Part shown: positions 41,677 through 52,770 of the stretch, piece by piece | Layout: every line of letters starts with the position of its first letter | Numbering within the stretch: the stretch's first letter is position 1 | NCBI GenBank assembly: GCA_963971285.1 | Contig: OZ020244.1 | Span: forward strand, 23,498,001-23,562,000 | Direction: 5' to 3' | DNA from: Astropecten irregularis | Taxonomy: Eukaryota > Echinodermata > Asteroidea > Paxillosida > Astropectinidae | Length of the DNA stretch: 64,000 bases | Notes under the pieces: model-generated | Told to the model about the DNA's origin: nothing | The model's database searches: none | Seen by the model: only the letters and a program-made list of their open reading frames with translations | Translations under genes and position numbers: made by a program

Positions 41677-42606
41677 TAATCAACACACAAGTCTTACTTA
41701 TGATGGGCAGCCATGAAAGTGTCTAAAATCATGGAGGAAGGAATAATATTCTTTCCTCCATGCTAAAATCGATACGCGCGGCATCATCTATATGCTTGGA
41801 AAGTCTTGGGGAAACAAAATACACATAAGCATTGTATGAGCGGCCGAACCGCAACCCCCTACCAATACCCCACCCCCTCCCCCACCCCCGCTATAGAAAA
41901 TGAACTGTGGAGCGACATTCATACTTGGGAAATCTTGTGAAAATGGGAAATACAATACACAAGGCACTCAGAATAAGATTTATAATCATTGCGCTGCAAA
42001 ACTGCTCTTTTGCTTGGGATATCTTGAGAAAAAAACAATATGTGAAATTGCGATGTGCACGCAGTAAAAATAACCTCCCCGCTTGGGAGATCTTGGGAAA
42101 TTTCACAAGCCTATTTTCTTAACGTTGGTTGTGACTTGTGGAAAGGCTAAGCGTCCGTGCCAACGTGAGTATGCAGTGTGTGTTTCCAGGGTGAGTTAAA
42201 TTTCGCTGATCGTGTGGGGTGGAATAGTTTTACAAAATGAACCTTTCTCTAGACCTAGTTAGGTTTATGGCAAGAATTAATTTTGTTAGGGAATTACTTT
42301 ACTTTGTACAAACTTAATTGTTCGTGACGGTGATGTTCATGGGCAGCGCCATGCAAAGCCAGTACTGGGTGAGTGTGTTAAAATGTCATTAACCAGTTGC
42401 GGTAACACTAACAACCTGCACAACTGAACGATTAACTGCGCCTATGGAAATTTCTACCTCCATGGTGAGATCGATAGATCATTCATAAACACATCATGGA
42501 GGTAGAATACATGTATGAACGTCAAGGGTAGGGCCTACTTCAGTTAAGGCAGCCTTGATAGGGCCGCCCTACTTGAAGTTGATAGGATAGGAGCTGACAA
42601 TGAACT

Positions 42607-43163
42607 CGGTAAGGCCGGGTTCACAAATGGGTACGATACAATACAGGTGAGGTAGGCCCCTATTAAAGAATTAATTTAAAGGGAATAAAAGCAACTTAAA
42701 AGTTTCTCCTGTTCCTAAATGATATTTTTGACTTTCAGCAAATGCTCCCGAGTCCTTAAAACCCCAGATAGAAGAATTTTGTGCAACATTTCGTGAGTAA
42801 AAATACAATTTTCTTACGCGCTTGTTGCGAACTTGAAAACAGCCCGTCGGCCATTTTGTCTGGTCTGGCTAGTGTAGTTTAGTCTGGTACCTACAACCAA
42901 CGTATCAGAAGTCCACACAATAAGAGCAGACACTAGACTATATTATCGTTCCAGGTTGCGTTCGTGAAAAGTCGCATCTTTGTTACCGTTTTTACCCCGG
43001 CCATAATTTCCCTCAAAAATCAAAGCCCTGCCCTCTTTCCACAAATTTAACCTTGCTAATAATATTGAAGAGGACACCACAAACGTAAATTTAGGTAAGT
43101 TTCTTTACAAAAAATTGTTTTATTCCCTTTATAGGTATCGTACCCGTTTGTGAACCCTTACCG
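42607..43163. mobile_element. Inverted-repeat element, ends GGGTTCACAAAYGGGTACGATAC
   Basis: CGGTAAGGCCGGGTTCACAAATGGGTACGATAC at the left and GTATCGTACCCGTTTGTGAACCCTTACCG at the right are inverted repeats of about 30 bp. About 560 bp long; no transposase. Confidence 0.8.
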
Positions 43164-43189
43164 AAGAATCCATAAAAAAGTACATTACA

Positions 43190-43870
43190 CACAGCGAAAC
43201 CTTACACGAATTGGCACGAAACGGCCGCAAGAGGGCGTCACGATAATCTCATTATGTGACGTCATCGCACTGACCTAAAATAGAAGTTTTCATGAATGAA
43301 ACTGACACGCATTGGCACGCCTACTCGAATCATTGACACTTTGACAGACCTCACCACGATCTTTCGAATGGTACCAAAAGCGTCCAAATTTGTACATTTC
43401 TTCGACCTTTTGACCTTTTTTTGTGGTGTCACCCGACGTTCGAGAACTCACGGGCTCCGCGGTCGTATTTTAACATTGGTCAGCTCTGTCTTTTTGTTGC
43501 CATTTTACTGTGAAACCGCGCTACCGTCTGAGTGTGATTGTTGGGTCATTGAATACCGGTATTCATAGCAACGTGTGTTGGTGTTTGTTGGTTACAGTGT
43601 ATACTGAGAGCGCCACATATGCATAGCAATAGCATTGCATGGTCGCCGGAGTTGTCGTACGGCCTGTTGGTCGTTGCGTAGTCGTACACCGTGTGTGTTT
43701 GCATAGGCACATCGCGTGATGCGTGCTCCGTACGTGCCTGCAACGGCCCTGCGTGCGTGCGTAACGAGTTGTGCCAGCACATGGTTTCCGTGAGACCGTG
43801 ACGTCATGAGCACTGTCTTGCGCGTTGACCAATCAGCGCGGCGCTTGTCACACACGGCACTGTTCCCATC
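43190..43870. promoter_or_regulatory. CpG-rich patch with two perfect CREs
   Basis: CG dinucleotides are far denser here than around it. TGACGTCA occurs at 43257-43264 and 43799-43806, and GACCAATCAG (a CCAAT box) near 43828. It looks like promoter or enhancer sequence, but no gene could be assigned. ORFs at 43296-43888 overlap on several frames and look like by-products of low stop density. Confidence 0.35.
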
Positions 43871-44713
43871 CGTGTTACAGTTTTGCATACATTGAATATT
43901 TCACAAATCCTAGTCCTAGTATTATTAGTAACATAATGGAGGAATTAAAATTTCCTCCTTGATTCTACGATTTCTTGAATTTGATGTAGGGTTTTGGGTA
44001 GCTCTAGGCTGCAGCTGGTAACTGTAGCCCTATAGTGCTCCTTGATCGTCCTATAGCATGTATAGGGGGCTATAGGACGATCATGTCAAAATTGTAAACA
44101 AGGAGTAATATAGGGGTATATTTACTGCAGCTACCCACACCCATGCCAACTCAGACCTGAGCCAACTCGGACCCATGCCAAATCTGGACCCAAACCAATT
44201 AACTCGGACCCACGTATCAACTTGGACGCTAGTCAGCACTAGTTAGGCCCTATAACAAATTTGGACCCATGCATGGATTATCGGCTCTTTTAAGCTGTGG
44301 TCAGTTTTTAGTTATCATGTTTTCTTTTACGATCGACCTGCAAGACAACCGGCCGGGGCTCATAGGCCAGGAAATACCTAAAACTGCAATCTTTATTTAG
44401 ACCTTTACACTCACATTACAGTACATGTAGACAATTTCCATAGTGCAATTGACGACCCAAGTACATATTTACACTTTGTTCGGTTTTACATAAAAAAATT
44501 AAAAAGAAGCAGTTGGCCTCCAAAAAGGAAGTAGGTGGGGACAATAAACATGTATTTGGCCTTTATAGGCCTATTCTTTGTCTCATTTTGTCTAATGAAA
44601 TGAGACTGTTTTTTTTTCCAGTAGAAAATATTGATACTCTTGAGACAGGGATGTTAGAGTTTCTCAACTTCTTCTTCTTCTTCTTACTTATTAACAGTAT
44701 GCGTCATATCTTT

Positions 44714-44920
44714 CTATATATGGCCGGGTACATGTAGGTTGTTGTGCATCATTGTGAGCTGAGTGTCCCCAAAGTAATCCTGGTAATCTCCAATCTTATC
44801 CCACCTCCATCTCTGAAATCCTCGGAAAGGAAGATTTGAGTATTTTTTATTAAGCTCGTTAATACCTATAGCTCTTGACCAACGTTGTTTGGCAAGTTTT
44901 ATGCTAGGATATTTTACCAT
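44714..44920 (-). CDS. Unidentified short ORF, partly in a triplicated block
   Basis: Read on the minus strand: MVKYPSIKLAKQRWSRAIG..., later RGFQRWRWDKIGDYQDYFGD. Composition (many W, R, D, Y and few biased repeats) looks more protein-like than most ORFs here. The first 20 codons lie in the block repeated at 45229 and 45820. I recognise no family. It could be a piece of an old duplicated exon or a transposon gene. Confidence 0.2.
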   Translation of the reverse strand: MVKYPSIKLAKQRWSRAIGINELNKKYSNLPFRGFQRWRWDKIGDYQDYFGDTQLTMMHNNLHVPGHI

Positions 44921-46140
44921 TCATTCTGAAACGTTAAATAATAGGTCTAGTAGCTACATGTAACTCCTAAAAAGAAAGACAAATTTACAGTGAACCTACG
45001 GTGGTCAGTCAACGCACACAGATTACGTTTTTGTCCTTGAAGAGTACCCGGTAGGCCTAATACTCTGAGCCGGTATCAATATGATATTTTTGACGATCTT
45101 GAGATTTACTTGCCTTGCCTTGTCAGCAACGACACTACTTCACTGACCTTGCCATAAGTAACCGTTAAAGTAATGGCGATTCGTTGGAAGCTTGGGGGAG
45201 GGGCCGGGGATAGGTTTATCTTGTCCGTTGATACCTAGCTCTTGACCAACGTTGTTTAGCAAGTTTTATGCTAGGATATTTTACCATTCATTCTGAAACG
45301 TTAACTAATACATGTAGTTCTATTAGCTAACTCCTAAAAAGGAAGACAAATTTACAGTGAACCTCCGTTAATGGTCAGTCAACTGTGCCTGGATTTCACT
45401 CAGATTACGTTTTTGTCCTTGAAGAGTACTCGGTAATACTCTGAGCCGGTATCAATATGATATTTTTGACGATCTTGAGATTTACTTCAACTTGCCTCGC
45501 CTTGTCGGCAACAACACTACTTCACTGACCTTGTCCCAAGTAACCGTTCAAGTAATGGCGAAGCTTGGGAGATGGGGTAGGTTTACAGTCGTAGATTGTT
45601 TTTGTATTAAGTCCTATCACAGCATTGTGAACCCGAATCCCGCCCCACAGGATATAACAGATACTGCAGCATCCAGTTCTTCAATTGCCCAAAAAAGGCT
45701 AGCAGTACCAGCAGCTGAATTTTCGCTACCAGCAACACAACATCGCGTGGCTTTGATCACCTTTTTTCTTATTTGTTTACCACCGCGATGAACAACCCTT
45801 TCCTTTGTATTAATTCCATTGATACCTAGCTCTTGACCAACGTTGTTTGGCAAGTTTTATGCTAGGATATTTTACCATTCATTTTGAAACGTTAGTTCTA
45901 GTAGCTAACTCCTGAAAAGAACTTAGACAAATTTACAGTTAATGGTCAGTCAACTGTGCCTGGGTTTCACTCAGATTACTCGGTAATACTCTATAAATCC
46001 GGTATCAATATGATATTTTTGACGATCTTGAGAATTACCTGCCTCGCCTTGTCAGCAACAACACTACTTCACCGACCTTGCCCCAAGTAACCGTTAAAAG
46101 TAATGGGGATTCGTTGAAAGCTTTGGGGAGGGGGGTAGGT
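44861..46140. repeat. Three tandem copies of a 320-355-bp block
   Basis: Copies at 44861-45206, 45229-45583 and 45820-46140 begin with GATACCTAGCTCTTGACCAACGTTGTTTGGC, continue with TTATGCTAGGATATTTTACCATTCAT and AATATGATATTTTTGACGATCTTGAGA, and end with AAGTAACCGTTAAAGTAATGG. About 235 bp of unrelated sequence separates copies 2 and 3. Confidence 0.9.
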
Positions 46141-46907
46141 AATGTTTGTAAAAATTATTCAACATGGCGGCTCATTCATCATGCGTTAAATGCAATCGAG
46201 AATTGACTTCACTTTAGGTCTCAAAGCCAATTGTAATATTATTCTCATGAGAAATTTAAAATATGTTAAAACATACTATACATCTATAGTCTCTAAGTTA
46301 TCTAGTCTCTATTTATTACATGTCATGAAACAATGATAGATAAACACACATAGGGGCCTATAACTTGTGTTTGAGAAATTGCGTACATAATTTTTTGCAG
46401 AAAATAGGCCTACATGTGTATGTCTGACAATGCAAGTGCTCATATCCATGCTGTACCTTCACTGCACACTTTCGGCCTTGCCTTGAATGATAAATGTTAC
46501 ATTTGACCATGATTTATTATGGCTTGTATCATGAAATTAAATTTCCCATACCATACTCCACAGAGCACAAAGTGTATTTTCACCCATTTTACATACGTAC
46601 ATATGGGTTGAAAAGTGCCAGTATTTGGCAACACTACTACATGTACACTGATTACTGAGTACTTGAAGTATGTCACATGTACATGCCTAGAGCTGTGTAC
46701 ATTCAATTCATGACTTTGAGAAATTCGAGGGTAATCATATTTATAATGTTAACGGAATTTGCCGTCTTTTCTTCGGCATAAAATCAGAGCAAAAATGATG
46801 TGACATGAACATTAATGTCTTTTTTTAGGTCTCTCTCTGACTGGAGCCTAGTCAATGCCAAAAAAATGTTCATGAAGAGTTAAAATGTAGGGCAGGCTGC
46901 TTCATTG

Positions 46908-47212
46908 GGCCTAAAAAAAATTGTTGTGTTGCCCTCAAGTGGAAAAATTAAAATTTTGGGTCGGCCGGTCGACTTTCAAACATTTAGGAATAAATACAGG
47001 ATGTATGGTCACCAGGGCTTATAAATCAACAGTCCTGGGTCGTTTTGAGGAGACACGCTTTTTTACTGCTAAATCTTACATTTTCTGACAAAAATAGTGA
47101 GTTTTTATACTTAAGGACTCGGAGAAAAAAAAAAGAAAAAAAAATTCCGACCCAAAGTTTCGGCATTTTATGGTCGGTCGCTGAGGGCAACACAACAATT
47201 TTTTTTTAGGCC
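46908..47212. mobile_element. Inverted-repeat MITE, ends GGCCTAAAAAAAATTGTTGTGTTGCCCTCA
   Basis: The left 30 bp are mirrored almost perfectly at the right (TGAGGGCAACACAACAATTTTTTTTTAGGCC). About 300 bp; non-coding. Confidence 0.85.
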
Positions 47213-48249
47213 TTGTATGTACCCATTTAACCTCAATCTGAATTTCAGCTCCCATCGATATAAGAATTCAGTAGATCGTCTCCACTTTGCAGTTTGCTGA
47301 ACATCAGCGAAGGCCACCTTTGGCCTTGGTTTTAGAATTATTTGACCTCTTTGTTTACATAATTTATCAAGTGGTATTTTGAATGAATGCTTGTTTACCT
47401 CCTCCCATTTGTACATTATTTTATTTGATTATTACTTTAAATTTTAGACAATATGTCAACACTGTTGTCTTCAAACACACACTACTGTACAAATCAATCC
47501 GTTCAGTCCGTTGAGAGAACACAGTTTCATATTTGGGCCAAGGCTCTTCTTAAATCAAATTTGATATAAAATTCATTTTCCACGAACTTTATTTAAATTC
47601 TGTAGGGCTGCATGTTTATTGAATCTCTTGTTTGTATTTTATGAAAAAAAAACATCTTCAGTACAAAATTACAGTTAAACATAAAATTGCAGAACTAACA
47701 AAATGTTTGAGGCAAAATGCTTCATCTGTGGGGTGCGAATGAAAGAGAATATTTTTTCTTCACAATCAGAAGGCCCTATTGCTCAGAAATCTGTCAACAA
47801 TGTGAGGTCTTTTTCAGGCATTTTCTTTTTATCTTTAGACAGAATGTCCTTTATTTTTGTGTTTGTTATTTTTTGCACCCATACAATGCCATAATGATAT
47901 TTCAATAAAGTTGCTTTCTTTACGTACAATGTAAAGACCCTATCATGTCTGTTTGCTGCTTGGGCACATGCAAAGTCATGTATGTACAGTGTAGCACTCT
48001 ACATTCTCATTGATCAGCACTTAGAACAAAACAAAAACTTAATTCTGAAGTTGTTTATTAGTTCTTCTAGAAAACATAATTTGAGGACATTGTGATTTTG
48101 GCTTGTGTTGCAGCCCCCAAGTGAAATGTACATGTTCAATTAACTGACCTAAATTCTCTGTATTTTTAAGTTTATCCTGTCTCTAAGTACCGGTACATAC
48201 TGTAAATGACACTGACTTTATAATAAGAATTAGGACACTAGCCTAGATA

Positions 48250-48496
48250 TTCAGGGTCCAATTCCATTTTCTTAAGCATGAAAAGTCTTCTTTGGTCAAA
48301 CAGGATTACCAACCAAATTTTCATGTGATATTTAGGCCTACTGCTTTTGATTCAAGTATGCGACCATTCTTTGCTTAGTAGCATACACTGTAACATTCAC
48401 GAGGAGTTTTGATTGGCATAGTAATTGTGTTTACCAAGGATTTTGGTGCTTAAGCAAATTTGTGGTGCTTAAGCAGCTCTATGAAATTGGCCACGG
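48250..48496. repeat. 'GGGCCAATTTCATA' repeat (another copy)
   Basis: It holds CTTAAGCATGAAAAGTCTT, AACAGGATTACCAACCAAATTTTCATGTGAT and GTGCTTAAGCAGCTCTATGAAATTGGCC, phrases shared with 29214-29415 and 27670-27812. Confidence 0.65.
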
Positions 48497-48980
48497 CTGG
48501 TTTGTTTTTGCAATATTTTAAAGGAAGAATACAAAAACATGAATTGTGAGGTTTCATGGCAGGATATAGAAAGTAACTCTCCAGAAATACATATCATATC
48601 AGTGCAATGGAAAATTATGTATTATAGTTTTTTTTTATTGAAAGGTTTACTGTAAACAAAATTGGGAAGGTTTGAAAGTGTTTTAGAATGATTGCTTAAT
48701 ACATTTCTAATGATTATATAAATGTATATATAATGTTTAAATGTAAGCGCTTACTTTTGACCAAAAATTTACAAAATCAGTACTATGTATGTCCCACCCC
48801 CCCAAAAAAGTCCCCCTTGGAACCGATCCACACAATAGCGAGTGACGTCACCTACAGAGCTAGTATACATGTAGGCTACAGTATATATTGCGTAGCGTTT
48901 TGCATGTGACATAAGCAAGGTTTTTTCATTGCAAAAAGTGGGGTGTTAAATTATGCGGGGTCTAAAATACCCCCCTTTTC

Positions 48981-49499
48981 TACAGTGTGTCCCAAAAAAA
49001 ACGATACCCATTTTCAAAAAATTATGAAAAGAAATTGTATGCTTGTAGGTATTTGATTTTTAGTATAACGCATTCAATATCTCCCAGGCCATGTTCTGAT
49101 GAAATTTCAAGGCAATCCATTCATGCATCACTGAGCAATTACTGATTGTCTGGAAAAGTCCATTTTGCTACCATTACAATTGAGTGACAATGGTGGTCAT
49201 CCTAACATTCCGAGTTGTGATCTGTAAATCTCCTCTCTTTGTGGCCGCCCACATTCACTACACACAGATCACCACTAAGATGACCACAACTGTCACTCAT
49301 TTGTAATGGTAGCAAAATGGACTTTTCAAGACAATCAGTAATTGCTCGGTAATGCTTGAATGGATTGCATTGAAATTTGGTCAGAATTTACCCAGTGAGA
49401 TAGTGAATGCAATAGACTAAAAATCAAATAGCTGAATACATACAACTTCTTCTCATATTTTTTGAAAATGGGTATCGTTTTTTTTGGGACACACTGTAT
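48981..49499. mobile_element. TA-flanked foldback element, ends CAGTGTGTCCCAAAAAAAACG
   Basis: TACAGTGTGTCCCAAAAAAAACGATACCC at the left and GGGTATCGTTTTTTTTGGGACACACTGTA at the right. The arms stay complementary for over 200 bp, with the inverted GACTTTTCCAGACAATCAG block. TA at both ends fits Tc1/mariner-type insertion. No transposase. Confidence 0.85.
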
Positions 49500-49560
49500 A
49501 CAATATTTGTTAGCACAAACAATGATGTTGAGTTTTATAACAATAGAGATGTAAGAAAGA

Positions 49561-49848
49561 CTTGAGGCTTTGCATGGTGACAATTGGTATGTGAATCGGT
49601 TTGCAGAAACACCATGTAATAATCGTTCGTACGTCGCACTTCTATATATCGTTCACACTTCTCGCACTTACGGTCTCCTGATGAGGACTAGAGCTGGCTA
49701 GATGAAACGTTGAGACCTTAATTGCGAGAAGTGCGAATAATATAGAAGTGCGAAGTACGAACGGTATAGAAGTGCGAAGTACGAACGATTATTACATGGT
49801 GTTTCCGCAAACTGGTTCACATACCAATTGTCACCATGCAAAGCCAAT
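49561..49848. mobile_element. Foldback element, 'GGCTTTGCATGGTGACAATTGG' family
   Basis: GAGGCTTTGCATGGTGACAATTGGTATGTGAATCGGTTTGC at the left mirrors GCAAACTGGTTCACATACCAATTGTCACCATGCAAAGCC at the right. Inner repeats of AGAAGTGCGAAGTACGAACG. A half copy lies at 17535-17700. Confidence 0.85.
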
Positions 49849-50750
49849 TGTCACCATGCAATAGAGATGTATTTAACTTCAAATGAGTTTTGATTAGAGT
49901 AAACCTTTAAGAGAGCACAAGTGGTTTAATGGAATAGAATGACATCAACTAAATGCCAGCTCGGTCCATTACTGAAAGTTTATTGAGTGGTTTAATACAA
50001 CTCTGATAGCCTTAAAAGCTTCTTCTCAGATTTGATCAAACTTTTAATAAGAATCTAGAGGCTGGAACATTCAGTGAAAAATGTACACGATGTACTTCAA
50101 TGTCATACATGTACATGTACAGTAGATGAGTAAACTACATAATCACATTACGCCGTCAAATTAGAGCATTTGTGAAGGAAATCTTGAGTTCTTGACCCCT
50201 TTTAAGTTCCGCAGTTACCAGGAAGTCTCTTGTAATGCATTTTTTTTTCGCTTCTATTTTTTTTTCTGCCATAGTCGATGATATACTGTACATCCAATTC
50301 TCTCCAACATAATTGCACCATTGCACTAACTTTTCAAAATCCAATTGAGTTGATTAAAATGGAGTCATCTTTGGGCCAAGGATTGCATCTTTACATGTTT
50401 CACAGACAGTGTATTAAGTGCACTAGACATTGCGGGCACGATATAGATTCATGTGAACTTCAATTATCAATCCAATTTGGAAATGTCAAAAAAACAAGTG
50501 GTACCTCATATGACTGCAGAGCAGACGTTCTCCACTGCAAATTGCATAATAAGCCTCCGCAGTGTTTTAAAGTCCTAACAAAGTAAGATTTTTTGTCATG
50601 TTCGTACATGCTGTGCACAACAATCCTTGCCATTTAGGTACATAGGCATGTATGCGATCAGCTTAATGGGAACATTAATTGTGAAGTTTGCATATCTGGG
50701 AAATAAATTTAGTATGATTCTTGTTATGTTGCAACTGTGGGAGTTACATG

Positions 50751-51006
50751 CAGCGGCGTCACTAGGGTGGGTTAAACAGGGGCACATGCCCCGGGCGCCA
50801 TTTTTTAAGGAGCGCAAAAAATGCAAAGGCTAACAAAAAGGAGCTGTACTGTTGAAGTAATATAATTGGAAATCTAATCCGATGAAGTTTGAACAAACAA
50901 AGATAAAAGTCAATTTCAAATTGTCTGATTTACTTTTATCGTTGGCACCAGAGGTTGGAATTAGGGGCGCGATTTTAGCGCTTACCCCGGGCGCTGTTTT
51001 CCCTAG
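50751..51006. mobile_element. hAT-like MITE, 'CAGYGGCGTA' family (copy 3)
   Basis: CAGCGGCGTCACTAGGG at the left, GCCCCGGGCGCCATTTTTTAAGG, and GGAATTAGGGGCGCGATTTTAGCGCTTACCCCGGGCGC...CCCTAG at the right. Confidence 0.7.
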
Positions 51007-51926
51007 ATCATTTGAGAAGAAGGAAAATGAACATTTGTGAAACAGACATGACCAGATGACAGCTTGCTATTTGTTTGGTTTCTGCATGAATATTTAATCT
51101 GTCTGATTAATTCCATCGGCACGAAAGCTGGGATCTGGGAAACATGACCCTTTTTTTTTTCAGAGAATCAACTTCAGTGAAGATCTGAGAATTCTAGAAA
51201 TGTTAATGCACGAGCCATGATATAATGATTTGCCTCTCCTTGTATGACACCATACGGGCGATTCACACCTTGAGTTTGCTACGCATTGGCCAATCACAAC
51301 GCATGAAAATTAATTTTTTCGACAAACTGCGCAACTTGTTGACAAATTGGCCAAGGCCTAGGCACATTGTGAAATGCCCATATTACTGTTGCTCGTGAAT
51401 ATATGCAAATTTACATAACATGTACAGTACAAATAAGCATTTAAAAACACAGGAATGTTCCATTTTAACACATAGTTTTGTAAGTAAAAGATGAAATGAG
51501 ACTTGCACAGAAACACAATTACAGAGTATGGATGGAAGTCAGGAAGTTTAAAAATCTCACCATGACTCCCGGTACCTATATATCAGTCTGAATTTGTATC
51601 AGTTGCATCTGGAATTAGTCCCAAGGAGATTATGCAGCACAGTGGACGGATTATCTCTAATCCGTCAAAGCTGTGCCAGAGGGGCCAAATCGGACCAATC
51701 AATTAATCAATCCTTTCATGTTGGCACAAAAGGATCCCAGATAATCATCCTCAAAAGTCCTTGAGAAATATCCCCATTTAGCCATTTGAAGCGGCATTTC
51801 CAGAAATACCATTTGAACAACTTGTGTTATTAGTGCGCGTTGTGTTAGTGAAGACAGCGCCCTGGAAATTTGCAGCTACATGTACATGTAATTGTGGTAA
51901 TTTTCTTTGACTTAATCTTTGGACCA

Positions 51927-52230
51927 CAATGTTCAGCTGAATCAGTGGATGTGCATTGCATTCACAGTGCATGTTCAGTGGAATCAGTGGATGTGTATAA
52001 GTGCATTCACAGGGGGTATTCAGTGGAATCATTGGAGATGTGCATACATATTGTATTCAGCTGTTCAGTGTTCAGCTAAATTAGTGGATGTGCACACTAC
52101 ATTCACAATGTTCAGTGGAAACAGTGGATTTGGACTTTACATGTACTGTACATTCGCAATGTTCAGCTAAATCAGTAGATGGGCACATTACATTCTACAA
52201 AGGAACTGCATTAACTTCAGCATGTTCAGT
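51927..52230. repeat. Degenerate tandem repeat, 'TTCAGTGGAATCAGTGGATGTG' unit
   Basis: At least six diverged copies of TTCAGYKRAATCAGTGGATGTGCA with CATTCACA between them. ORFs here (51870-52285) come from the repeat. It lies upstream of the gene starting at 52771. Confidence 0.8.
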
Positions 52231-52397
52231 TCACAGTATAGTCAATAGAATATGGGCTGTCAGTTTGTCTTTAATTGTCTTTTAATTGCCATGCAGTATT
52301 CTTTCTCCATGTTATTTGCCCTTCAAGCACAGAACATTGAGAGAGAACGTAAGGCAATTAATGAATCATTTTCATTTTTGTTTTCTTTTCTATGTAG

Positions 52398-52453
52398 ATC
52401 GCAAGAAGCATGGATGAGCTAGACAAGATAAGTGCTTCCACACTGCAGAGATA
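52398..52453 (+). other. Possible 5' UTR exon of the 52771 gene
   Basis: TTTTCTTTTCTATGTAG at 52381-52397 is a strong splice-acceptor-like sequence, followed by a short ORF (MDELDKISASTLQR, stop). If transcribed, it would be an upstream ORF before ATG 52771. No transcript evidence. Confidence 0.25.
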
Positions 52454-52770
52454 GACAGCATAATTTGGCCACATACTTGTCTGTCATTAAACTTATTTCC
52501 AATTTGTTACATGCCACAGAGCACTTTTTTTCTGTAGCAATTACTTTTAATTTAAATTGCTACCCTCAAAACATAACTGTCGTCTTTTTTGTATGTTTCC
52601 ATGAGTGGCTGAGTAGTGGCTGGTAAAGTTATGCTGACTGATTCCTTAGAATGTTATTGCCTGTAAAAAAAAATGGCCATGAGTTTGATCCCCAACATTT
52701 AGGACTGGGTCTCATGATATAGCATGCATTCGTTGAACATTCCTGCAATGGAATGAAACAGGAGCTTTGA

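Larger units (their letters stand above)
34975..52770. other. Gene-poor repeat-rich interval of about 17.8 kb
   Basis: No supported multi-exon gene was found. Named repeats and a CpG-rich patch (43190-43870) are listed separately. Least repeat-like parts are 37000-37800, 47215-48240 and 51020-51900, where only short unrelated ORFs occur. An unidentified minus-strand ORF at 44714-44920 is the best candidate for undetected coding sequence. Confidence 0.55.

Noticed and set aside
43563..43888. Overlapping 78-98-aa minus-strand ORFs
   Set aside because: Three frames are open at once in CG-rich sequence, which reflects few stop codons by composition; no protein pattern is seen.
47703..47908. Cys-containing ORF resembling a small zinc finger
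   Set aside because: The Cys spacing fits no known finger, two frames are open together, and there are no neighbouring exons.
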